Shown here: positions 49,690 to 60,840 of the stretch, piece after piece
How the letters are laid out: every line of letters begins with the position of its first letter
Position numbering within the stretch: the stretch's first letter is position 1
Assembly (NCBI RefSeq): GCF_947623445.1
Contig: NC_135242.1
Location: 2,418,001 to 2,482,000, forward strand
Origin: Clavelina lepadiformis
Lineage: Eukaryota > Chordata > Ascidiacea > Aplousobranchia > Clavelinidae
Reading direction: 5' to 3'
Length of the DNA stretch: 64,000 nucleotides
Notes under the pieces: generated by a model
What the model was told of the DNA's origin: nothing
Database searches by the model: none
The model's input: only the letters and a program-made list of their open reading frames with translations
Program-made: the position numbers and the translations under genes

Positions 49690-51695
49690 AAGTTACCAAA
49701 CAATTCAATAAAAAACTTTGTATTTTCCAAATCTTCGGTGAACTTAAAATAAACAGATTCAAAATAAATTCCTGTTGACACCGAAGGCTTTATAATGTTA
49801 AGTAAAATCTTTTTAAGTGCAAATATTTGAACAAATTTACCAATAAAGTTAACTTGTTTTTATGCCCAGTTAATTTCCGTGGTTGTAAAGCTATTAAAAT
49901 TATAAAACAAAGACACATCACAGTTTAATACGAATTAAAAATTTGGTCTGTTGAGATCTAAGATTTCTTTAAAATTTGTAATTAAATTTCGCTTAGGTCA
50001 AATTTAAACTGTGTTCATAAATAAACGCAGCATATTTGCAGAGATGTGTTCGCTTGGAGCAACGATTTGGTTTATTTATTAAAACAGCCAACGGGTCTTT
50101 ACTTTTATCTTTCCACTGCTTTTAAAGTTGAATTCAATCATCATTGAGCGCGCGAGCCCAAGCATTCTGTTGCGCATACACAAGCACACACAAACACCCG
50201 TTTCCACCTCTCCTCTTTGGCTTTTCTCTCTTACATTATGACGTCATCAAAACTGCTTGTTTATTATAGCAAAGCTTTTTCTTTTGAATTTAGAATTGCT
50301 GCAGAATCTTTTGACAAAAGACAGCGGTCAAGCGCAGGTTGAGTTATCAGAATTATGTATTAGTCTGTTAATTAACAGTTCGCAAATAAGTTGGTTGCAT
50401 TTAAACAATATATAAACTCAATACGATAAGTAGCGCTGGTTACCTGGTTCAGAAATACATTAATGGAGATTTTGTGTTAGAGTTACGAATGTTTACTCCA
50501 GAAAATCGGCTAAACTCAGCCATATTTGAATAGATTCTGTTCAGCAGTTTACTAGTTTGTTTCCTGTCAAGATACTGATGTGAACGTTTAAAGTGTGAAC
50601 AATAGGACAACTCCTGTATGGGGTATGCAGTTGATAAACCGTCAATCGAGGCAGATAAGACTACTCAACCAGCATAAAAGTTAATTACAGGGAAATATCA
50701 ACTCTTAATTCGCAATGTATTGAAATAGCGAAGCGTTTGGTTCAAGCGATGTGTACAGATATATTCGCAAATTTGGAAAGGAATTTCCAGATCGGTGAAG
50801 TAAATCGAAATTTATGAACGCTCAATAAAAAAGGGAAAATCTGCTTTCGTCATCACAATCTGTTGCCCGTTCATTTTTGACATTGATAAACATGTTTATT
50901 TCGAATTTAAAGCACCTGCTGTTAATTGCCAAGTCCTTTTTCACGATTATAATTTTATCAATACCCTCGCCTTAGGCAAAAGTGATTCCGACCATTGTCT
51001 TCAAATCCAAAATTCAAACGTCACCACATACGTCACATGTTTTGCTTGAAACCTCCAGCTACGATCCATACAAACCAAAACACGTAAGTTTATTATATAT
51101 TCGAAAGCGGTCTCGTTATTTCTCGCGGTTTTGCGCGCTTACGCGAATGAGCTCTCTTGTTGGATTGCTGTGTAAGCAAGCTGTTCCACGCTCGTTACAA
51201 AGAAACAAATTCTCTCATGTTGTTGCATAAGAACGAACATCACTGTTATAAATGTGATTCTTACCCGATGACTCATACAGTTGTTATACTTACACTTTAC
51301 AGCAGTGTTTTGTTGTTTACCCTCGATTCCATGTCAGAGATATATTTTAGGTTAAGGTATACAAATTCCCGCCCATATTGGGATCGACAATTTGTAGATT
51401 ATTACGTCATAACAATCACTCAAGGCTCATAATTATAAGAGTTCAATTGCGTGTTTGCCTCGATCTTTATGCCGTTGTACAGAAAAGCTGCTGTTGCCGG
51501 TTCTGAAATTAAGTATTGACGGTTTCTTTGCAGCAACAATTTTGTAGGGCCAGATAAATGGGTTTCAAATTTATTTTTCATCAAGACGCATATTAACCGC
51601 TTCCTTTCAAAAGCAGGTCATATTTCTGTATATATCATACATATGCAGTGCGTTGTTGAATAGTGTGCTACCAGAACGGTATTACATCACTTGTA
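49690..51695. other. Upstream region of plus-strand L3MBTL, one orphan exon candidate
   Basis: Contains the candidate exon 50979-51086 (listed separately) and presumably the promoter of the gene starting at 51696. A cluster of GACGTCA/TGACGTCA words recurs from here to 61 kb. No other coding frame is supported. Confidence 0.4.
50979..51086 (+). CDS. Orphan exon candidate upstream of L3MBTL copy 1
   Basis: 108 bases lie between an acceptor (CCTCGCCTTAG) and a strong donor (CAC|GTAAGT), open in phase 0 (AKVIPTIVFKSKIQTS...SYDPYKPKH). It could splice in frame to an acceptor at 51674 (GTGCTACCAG|AAC) that runs into the proposed first L3MBTL exon, extending that protein's N-terminus. No family similarity; expression data would decide. 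Confidence 0.3.
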
Positions 51696-54600
51696 ATGTT
51701 CCAAGCCGAACAAATGCGCGTCAACGATACCGGAAATGGTATTGCTTCCAGTGGAAGGTGAACATTTGTAAATTTAATGCTCTCTCGAGATCAGTAGTCT
51801 GTCAAGCTATAGTTCATGGTCATATGTTATCAGGATAATATAGTACTTTGTTGAAACGATATCTCCTTTTAAGTTGTCGTACGCTTATCGTTTTTATGGT
51901 TGGTTTTTTAAACCGTTGCAGGTCACCGAAGATTGCGTCAGATACCAAACAATATTCACGCATGACCTCACATAGCAATGATGACGTCATGGCAGGCTTC
52001 AGATGGGGGAATGGGGTCAGAATTTCGCCAGGAGCTGATGTCAAGGTGATTAAGAACAGGTTTATAAATTATATGCAATTGAAACACTTATTTCAGCTAC
52101 ATGAAACGACTGTAATATGATTACCCGAAGCTCTATCGTTGTACACTCGCTCATTCTGCGAGCTCTTGTAGAAACAGGCTATAGCGTAAACATTTAGGAG
52201 AAATTAAATGTGAAAGGCTGTCCAATATAATAATTAATATCTCGCGTTCTCTTCTGTTACGTTTGGGCGCTGGTCGTAATGTTCGTCCAGAGCCGAAAGG
52301 AAGTTATCATTTAATTATCAAAATTGTGATGTCGATGTTTATTTTTTTTTTTTTCAGTTTTCCGTCAATCAACAAGGCGACCTTAAAATGCATTCAAGCC
52401 TTCTGACCGGATGTTACATACCTAAAGCATCCAATCAACTTTCGCCACGATCTGAAATGGAAAAAGTGGAAAATAAAAATGACGTCATCCCGGCAGAGAA
52501 CTTTTCCAATCACGTGACCAGCGCTTGCAACCAAATCAACGACGTCACGCAGCATTCTCGTGGTCAGACTAAAAGTTCCATGAGCAGTGAAGCGAAAGAT
52601 GAAAATAAGAGAGATGTCATGTGTGATGACGTATTTGACGGATCACTGAGCACGTGGAGTGAGAAAAAGGTGGCATAAACGCTGTATCCATTTTTGACAG
52701 CATTTAAGTAAATGTTGTATTTTAATTATTGCTTATAGTTTTGCAAAGTTACAGCCTTCTACATAATTACTTAAATAAGTTACTTAATTTCTTGCAAACA
52801 TGCCTTGGTGCATCTGAAAATCTTATCTGTGTTAAGAAATGAAGGTTGTCTTCTTTGTTCTTTCAGGAAAAAAGCGACGGCCTCCATGATGAGATTCTAG
52901 GAGAGTCCGAAAATTACAAAAATTTAAAAGAAGGTGAAAGAGTTTATAGAAACATCCGGTCCTAAATAAATACAAAATGATAAATTACGACGATGCTTTG
53001 TCCTTATGTGTGACAAGTTGTAGAGCGCCATGAATATTTTCTATATAAATCTTGATGTTTAGGTTTAAATACCAACACACAATTTACTTACGATAACAAC
53101 CATTTTTATGGAAGAGGAAAAATCTCCACGTCGGTTAACTACATCTCTTGTTTGTTCTGTGGGAACACCGGGAACATCCGGAGCTTTTTTGGACGCTTCT
53201 GCTCAAAGCAGTGCGTGGCGAGGAACGCGGCCAGACACAAGGTGAAAGGAATGAAGTCGAACACGATGATGAGGAAACAGGAGCGGAAGAGACTCCGGAG
53301 TTACGAAAACGGACTCGCTCTCTCGACCGACAACGAACCTGGAGATTTGAAGATTAAAATCCGGAGGAATCTGTCGGTGGTCGAAGAAGATGAAGATTAT
53401 CAACCATCTCCAGCGAAAAGAAGACACGTAGTGACTCCTCCTCCTCTGAAATTGAAGAGAGACTTTGTCTGGGAAGATTACCTCAGCTCACAAAAGGCTC
53501 GAGGTGCCCCGCTTGACATATTTGAGGAGTTGACCGGTTCCAAAGCTTTCCCGTCAAATCCGAATCGATTTCGAGTTGAGTGGCTCCTGGAAGCGGTTGA
53601 TCCTCTTCATCAGTCGATGATTTGTCTTGTCTCCGTCGCAGCCGTCATGGGTAATCGACTTCGTATTCATTTCGTCGGATTTCCTGCCATTTATGATTTC
53701 TGGGTCAACTCTGATTCTCCGTTCATCTTTCCGTGCGGATTTGCTCAAAGAACCGGTAGACGTTTGTCACCACCGTGCGGTTGCGAAGAGGAAGGATTTT
53801 GCTGGAAAACTTTCGCCCAGAAACACGATTTCCAAATCGCTCCGGATGATGCTTTTAGTTCCATTTTGTATGAAAACGAAACCGGCTTCAAAATTTTGGA
53901 TCGAATTGAAGCGATTGATCGTCATCATCCTGAACTGGTTTGCGTCGCTTCAATCGTTGACGCCATGGGAAAGTATTTGTTGATTCATTTCGATGGATGG
54001 AACTCCTGTTACGATTACTGGACTCTGGCAACATCCAATTACATCCGACCGATCGGATGGTGCAAGGAAATAACCTATGAATTGTCTCCACCACTTGGAT
54101 TTGATGAGAACGAAACCTTTGATTGGGAAACTTATCTTCAGAAGAACGACTTCCGAGCCGCGGATGTCGGTTTATTCCGGAACGAACCTCATCGGTTTGA
54201 GATCGGGATGAAATTAGAAGTGGTTGATCAAAGAAATTGCCGCCTTATTCGTGTCGCGACCATCGCCGACTTCGACGACTTCCGAGTTCAAGTTCACTTC
54301 GACGGTTGGAGCGACATGTACGACTTCTGGATTGACGCAGATAGCAGAGATCTGCATCCGCTTCAGTGGTGCAATGAGACCCAGCATCAGCTTCAAGGCC
54401 CGGTCAATTCAAACGAAACACCGCGGGGAGATCAGTGCCGATGTCCCGTGCCTGGATGCAACGGAGCCGGGCACGTGAAGCACGATAAGTTCGAGAACCA
54501 TCACAGCGAGTTCGGATGCCCTTACTCCCTGCAGAACCTCAACAGGGAAGCACTTCCCGATCGACTCACTTACGACAAGACCCGATCATACGATGACGTC

Positions 54601-55167
54601 ACAATCGACGCTAACAATAACAAGAAAACGAACGCGACGTTTGTCGTGAAGCGAAAGCGTGGACGTCCTCGCATAAATCGCTTGCCGAGTCCGGTCGAAG
54701 AAAAGGAGAGTCCCGGGGAAAGAGTCAAGACTCGAGCTTCGATGACCAGCAACGGACACTCGAGACGACACCGGTCCAAGGAGCACAGCAAACGATTGTC
54801 CACTTTCAAAGCTCGATCGCCGCTTTACGAGGCGGCCTTCATGACGTCACTATCGGAACGTCAGAATCAATCCGAATTGTCACTGGGCTGGGACCAACAC
54901 GTAATGTCACTTCCGGGGGTCAAAGGTAAAAGGGCAAGCGAGGTGTCACAGTGGGGCATGGAGCAAGTGTCGAGATTTGTCAACGAGCTGACCGGTAAAA
55001 GCGAATGCGGTGACGTATTCGTTTCACAAGAGATCGACGGTGAAGCTTTCATGCTGCTGACGCAATCTGACATCTCCTCTGTTTTAAAACTCAAACTCGG
55101 ACCCAGCGTTAAAATCTATAACGCGATATTGATGTTCAAAGCGGCCGAGAAAGTGAATTCGTTTTGA
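51696..55167 (+). CDS. L3MBTL-type MBT-repeat chromatin protein, copy 1
   Basis: Five exons (51696-51757, 51922-52045, 52358-52669, 52867-52933, 53117-55167) give 871 residues. Exons 2-3 encode NDDVMAGFRWGNGVRISPGADVK/FSVNQQGDLKM, matching the L3MBTL3/4 N-terminal signature. The long exon encodes an FCS zinc finger (CLFCGNTGNIRSFFGRFCSKQC), three MBT repeats (start motifs FVWEDYL, FCWKTFA, FDWETYL), a C2HC finger (CRCPVPGCNGAGHVKHDKF...GCP), a basic linker, and a C-terminal SAM domain (WGMEQVSRFVNELTG...LKLGPSVKIYNAI). MBT repeats bind mono- and dimethyl-lysine and help compact chromatin. The long-exon acceptor (GGAAGAG|GA) is atypical but keeps frame. From 53149 to 55151 the sequence is nearly identical to the inverted gene at 57378-60840. 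An upstream exon may exist. Confidence 0.9.
53149..55151 (+). repeat. Inverted-repeat arm 1 (L3MBTL long exon)
   Basis: 2003 bp aligning end to end, without indels, to 59393-57391 in inverted orientation. Translation differs at about twelve residues. Four of these fall in the first eleven codons and four in one short patch near 54067-54099. Similarity stops sharply after GCGGCCGAGAA at 55151. Confidence 0.92.
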
Positions 55168-55331
55168 AAATGGTAATGTTTTTGACGAACATTCGTTTAT
55201 ATTTTGTCCAATTGAGTTACTTAACTTCTTTCTGTGGATTTCTGATGTGGAAACTTTTGTATGATTCTTTCAGAAAATATAGACATAAAGCATCTTGTTT
55301 CGAAGTGTTGTCGTGTAATTGAAATGTTTCA

Positions 55332-55337
55332 AATAAA
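55332..55337 (+). terminator. Polyadenylation signal of L3MBTL copy 1
   Basis: AATAAA about 165 bases after the stop at 55167. Confidence 0.6.
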
Positions 55338-57377
55338 TTATAAGTTTAAACTAAAAAGTTGGACAGACTGCATGTTGACGCGTAATTCCAATAACGTTTG
55401 CTAAAATATGATGTCCATTTACGGGCATGAAAGAGCTTTAAGTCGAAAACGTATTCGAATAAAACGGCTTATGTATATATAGGCCAGCGCTATTGCAAGA
55501 TTCTATTCCAAGAATATTAAAAAAAACATAAATCAAACAAGTGTTGTTTTTTAAATCAAGTAAAATTCGAATCTCTCTTGACCAAAAATTTGATTGGTTT
55601 CCTACTGGAAATTTCCCAGCTCTTTAAACAGACAACACACCTTTAACCAAAGACAATTTCAACGACAAGACAATACCTTCAGCATCAATGAAACAAGTAT
55701 AAGGCTTTTTTGTCGGTTTAAGGTCATACTTGATCGGTCGATTTCAAAACAGAGCAATCAGTTAATCTTTAACTTATGTAACGATGTTTATCAGGAGAGT
55801 CCACTCGGCCTAAAACTTTTTCTATGACAGAATTTATTTTCGCGGCCTGCGACGAAATACAGTTTCCAAATATTACACAATATCACTTTTACACTGAGTT
55901 ACGTATTTTGCAAAACGAAATCTTTGTAATTTAATCGTAAAAACATTCGAAAAAGTTTTTATTCGGTCAAAACCCAGACGTATTACACAAATTTTGGTCT
56001 CCTTTTTGCAGACGTTCGACTCTACGACACAAAAATGTATTAACAAATAAAAATAACTCTTAAAGCATTTTATTATCGTACTCTTCAATTTCGTGACATT
56101 TTGCATTAGTTTGATAATAATAATTGGGTGATTTAAAAAGAAACGTTTAAAAAATCTCACGTTTTCGATTTGAATTGTTCTTTAAAGTTAAAATATTGTG
56201 TATTGGTTATTGCATACCGCATTGAACCGCATTGAATCGCATTGAATCGCATTGAACCGCATTGCGGCTTTGTAAGCGTTTCTCTTATAGCTTCTTTTGT
56301 CAACTGAGCGAAAGAGGGTACTCTGTAACAAAGTGTCGACAGATGCGAAGTTAAACATGCCATGCACTTCATAAGTGCTGATGCTTTGCGTAGTCTGTCG
56401 CCTTCAAAATATCAGAGGTTAACTTTCACCTACATTTATCGTCATTCAAATCACACCCAGTCGAGTGAGTTCAGTTTTGACACAGAAGCACATATCTAAT
56501 ATTTACATCTAGAAACGAGATGACTTTTACCGCAGACATGTTGGAAGGGTCATTATGGTATGAGGTAAAGGTGTTATTGATAGGATCAGCGGGTGCTGCC
56601 TATACAAGGAGAAAAAACTGTACAAAATAAACAAGTTAGGCTTTACGTGGTATTGATATGTTGTTGGCCAGCTTCATATTTTATGGACGTGCCCTTTAAA
56701 ATGAGGATGTCTGGTGAGTAACTGATTGTAACAAGCCTATTCCTAATGATGCAGAAAAAGTTATTTAAAAATGTAGCGATATAATATCTGCTTTCTTTGC
56801 AAGTTTATAATTGGCTTTGTGAAAGCACTTTTACTTATTAGTATTTTTTATTTACTATTTACTTGTAAGCATTATTTCTGCATCTTAGTAGTAATCATAA
56901 ATAATGATTACAAATTAAGATTAGTCTGATATAAGCATTTTTAACTGACGTCATACATTTTTAGACAAAAACTTAGCAGTTTTACGCGGGCGTTGCTTTA
57001 TTTTGGAAAATATTAGTCATTCATCCTTCGTAGTCCACTTTGTCAAGAAGTCTTGTAGCCATTTCCAATCTCGGTATTTCCTATTATGTTACAAAGGGAG
57101 AAATGATATACGAGAACTAACCTGACATGCACCTTTTAAACCTCGCAAATAACTTTTCTCCATTCCTTCATTCCCTTATATGGTATAATGATGATGATGG
57201 ATTTCTTTCAAACTACACGCGGTTCTTTTTCGGATGCGTCAAAATTTAATCAAAGAATCAAGAAGAATGAATTAGTTAACCACAATTTCTTACCACACGG
57301 GTTGAAGCCATAAAATACACAGAATGTACAAAAACCGCCGAAAATTGTCGCTCGTACACAAAACATCAACGAAAATG
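55338..57377. other. Spacer between the inverted L3MBTL genes
   Basis: Holds both 3' UTRs. No gene is supported; the frames at 55594-55827, 55873-56160 and 56157-56372 lack similarity. A 10-bp tandem repeat sits near its middle. A reverse AATAAA near 56997 could serve copy 2. Confidence 0.5.
56214..56263. repeat. 10-bp tandem repeat, five copies
   Basis: The unit CCGCATTGAA / TCGCATTGAA is repeated five times. Confidence 0.85.
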
Positions 57378-60300
57378 TTAAGCTTTGAACTTCTCGGCCG
57401 CTTTGAACATCAATATCGCGTTATAAATTTTAACGCTGGGTCCGAGTTTGAGTTTTAAAACAGAGGAGATGTCAGATTGCGTCAGCAGCATGAAAGCTTC
57501 ACCGTCGATCTCTTGTGAAACGAATACGTCACCGCATTCGCTTTTACCGGTCAGCTCGTTGACAAATCTCGACACTTGCTCCATGCCCCACTGTGACACC
57601 TCGCTTGCCCTTTTACCTTTGACCCCCGGAAGTGACATTACGTGTTGGTCCCAGCCCAGTGACAATTCGGATTGATTCTGACGTTCCGATAGTGACGTCA
57701 TGAAGGCCGCCTCGTAAAGCGGCGATCGAGCTTTGAAAGTGGACAATCGTTTGCTGTGCTCCTTGGACCGGTGTCGTCTCGAGTGTCCGTTGCTGGTCAT
57801 CGAAGCTCGAGTCTTGACTCTTTCCCCGGGACTCCCCTTTTCTTCGACCGGACTCGGCAAGCGATTTATGCGAGGACGTCCACGCTTTCGTTTCACGACA
57901 AACGTCGCGTTCGTTTTCTTGTTATTGTTAGCGTCGATTGTGACGTCATCATAAGATCGTGTCTTGTCGTAAGTGAGTCGATCGGGAAGTGCTTCCCTGT
58001 TGAGGTTCTGCAGGGAGTAAGGGCATCCGAACTCGCTGTGATGGTTCTCGAACTTATCGTGTTTCACGTGCCCGGCTCCGTTGCATCCAGGCACGGGACA
58101 TCGGCACTGATCTCCCCGCGGTGTTTCGTTTGAATTGACCGGGCCTTGAAGCTGATGCTGGGTCTCATTGCACCACTGAAGCGGATGCAGATCTCTGCTA
58201 TCTGCGTCAATCCAGAAGTCGTACATGTCGCTCCAACCGTCGAAGTGAACTTGAACTCGGAAGTCGTCGAGGTCGGCGATGGTCGCGACACGAATAAGGC
58301 GGCAATTTCTTTGATCAACCACTTCTAATTTCATCCCGATCTCAAACCGATGAGGTTCGTTCCGGAATAAACCGACATCCGCGGCTCGGAAGTCGTTCTT
58401 CTGAAGATAAGTTTCCCAATCAAAGGTTTCGTTCTCATCAAATCCAAGAGGCGTGGATAACTCTTTGTTATTTTCCTTGCACCATCCGATCGGTCGGATG
58501 TAATTGGATGTTGCCAGAGTCCAGTAATCGTAACAGGAGTTCCATCCATCGAAATGAATCAACAAATACTTTCCCATGACGTCAACGATTGAAGCGACGC
58601 AAACCAGTTCAGGATGATGACGATCAATCGCTTCAATTCGATCCAAAATTTTGAAGCCGGTTTCGTTTTCATACAAAATGGAACTAAAAGCATCATCCGG
58701 AGCGATTTGGAAATCGTGTTTCTGGGCGAAAGTTTTCCAGCAAAATCCTTCCTCTTCACAACCGCACGGTGGTGACAAACGTCTACCGGTTCTTTGAGCA
58801 AATCCGCACGGAAAGATGAACGGAGAATCAGAGTTGACCCAGAAATCATAAATGGCAGGAAATCCGACGAAATGAATGCGAAGTCGATTACCCATGACGG
58901 CTGCGACGGAGACAAGACAAATCATCGACTGATGAAGAGGATCAACCGCTTCCAGGAGCCACTCAACTCGAAATCGATTCGGTTTTGACGGGAAAGCTTT
59001 GGAACCGGTCAACTCCTCAAATATGTCAAGCGGGGCACCTCGAGCCTTTTGTGAGCTGAGGTAATCTTCCCAGACAAAGTCTCTCTTCAATTTCAGAGGA
59101 GGAGGAGTCACTACGTGTCTTCTTTTCGCTGGAGATGGTTGATAATCTTCATCTTCTTCGACCACCGACAGATTCCTCCGGATTTTAATCTTCAAATCTC
59201 CGGGTTCATTGTCGGTCGAGAGAGCGAGTCCGTTTTCGTAACTCCGGAGTCTCTTCCGCTCCTGTTTCCTCATCATCGTGTTCGACTTCATTCCTTTCAC
59301 CTTGTGTCTGGCCGCGTTCCTCGCCACGCACTGCTTCGAGCAGAAGCGTCCAAAAAAGCTCCCGATGTTCCCGGGTTTCCCACAGAAAACGCAGAAAATG
59401 ACATCACCGGTTGAAATGGTTGCCGGTTCCGGTTTTATCGGAGTTTCTATTGCGTCATCAACGTTTGGTGACATAGAAACAACCGCTGAAAAGCAAAAAT
59501 ATGAAATTTGTTAACGTGCCTGTTACCAGGATGCTTCGATTTCTCCTTTTGCACAGTTTGTAATATGAGTAAATGAAAAATTGTTTACATTGTTCCATAT
59601 TTTAAAGGAAGTGATTGATAAAAAGCTAATATTACGTCACCTACCTTCTCTTTCTTCTGCCTTTATTACGTCAGCGCTATTGGATTCTACTGTCGTGGTT
59701 TCTGTCACCTAGAGCGTGGCAATTGAGGTTATTTAAACAAAAGTCATGGGCTAAATATCAAACAACTTGTAAATGCTAAAAACTGTAAAAAGTCTCACAT
59801 CTGGCTCCTGATTTGCATTTAATGACGTCCCGTCGTCCTCGTTGTTGTGTACGTCATCAACGAATAAATTTTGGATTTGTTCGTCATCATCTTGTTTTTC
59901 ATCATCAACCGTAGAAGCGGAGGAGCCTGTTACGTCATCACTGAGGTCATCACTTATATTTGCATCGGATCTTGTTTGATCGTCATCAACGGGATCTGCC
60001 TCCATTGCTTGCTCTTGTTCGCCCACGTCCCTGCTCGTCTCATTTTCAGGAGCTTCAGTGACGTCACCAGAGGTTTTGCCTTCGGGGTCTTCGACCTCAA
60101 CTGGCCCTGTTATCATTTCCACGTCGCCGTGTTCGTTCACGCGAAACTGTGAATGAGCATCGATAAAACGACCAAGAAATTGAAGATTTAGGTTTAAGAC
60201 AAGTTCCGATGCATTAAAAAATTACTCCCGATAAGATTATTCAGACACTTCCAAGACGCGGAGATAAGTTTTTGAAAAAGAGCCAGAACGGAACAAACAT

Positions 60301-60840
60301 ACAATCGCGAATGATGAATTAGGCGTTCACCTTGAAATTAGTTCCCGGCAATATTCCTATCCCGTTATCCCAGTCCAAACCCGATATGACGTCATCGTTT
60401 GCTTGCGGTGTGACTTCATTGACTGTGACGTCATTAGCAACTTCTGGTTCATTAATTGTGTGTGCGGTCACGGCTTGTTCGGTCTAGAAACACATTTTAA
60501 TGAAAAGAAAAATTCAAATAAGATTTGTCTGATTTTTAAAGTGAAAAAAACAAAACAAAACTTAACAAAAAATTAAAAGCTGCTAATAAAAAACAAAACA
60601 ATTTTTCAATTTTAAAACTTCAATGCAAAACTTGTTCCGAAACTAGTTAACCGTTTCATGATGCAAAAAGCCTTACTGAAATTAGCATAACTGCAAAGTG
60701 CTTACAACATGAAACGAGTTACCAGTTTTGGAACCTCAAATATTTTATAATAAAGTTTATACCGCGGTGGCCCTTTCCATGGTGACGTCATTTCCGCTAG
60801 AGCACGAAACGTTTGGCTCATTCACGTTCTGCGACATCAT
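57378..60840 (-). CDS. L3MBTL-type MBT-repeat chromatin protein, copy 2
   Basis: Five exons (60840-60763, 60483-60331, 60146-59799, 59708-59645, 59485-57378) give 916 residues. An in-frame TAG lies just upstream of the ATG (MMSQNVNEPNVSC). The N-terminus has NDDVISGLDWDNGIGILPGTNFK/FRVNEHGDVEM, close to human L3MBTL3 (DWKDGVGTLPGSDLKFRVNEFG). It is followed by an acidic exon rich in DDV. The long exon carries an FCS finger from residue ~246, MBT repeats at roughly 347-665, a C2HC finger at ~683-715 and a SAM domain at ~840-912. Role: methyl-lysine reading and chromatin repression. Exon layout matches copy 1, but upstream exons are clearly diverged while the long exon is nearly identical. Confidence 0.93.
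57391..59393 (-). repeat. Inverted-repeat arm 2 (L3MBTL long exon)
   Basis: Counterpart of 53149-55151. The spacer between the arms is about 2.2 kb. The arm limits fall inside the coding exon at both ends: at the first FCS cysteine and six codons before the stop. Confidence 0.92.

Noticed and set aside
53203..55094. Frames antisense to, and in other frames of, the L3MBTL long exon (also their mirror images at 57448-59514)
   Set aside because: They mirror a strongly supported MBT/SAM coding exon and appear in both copies only because the DNA is duplicated.
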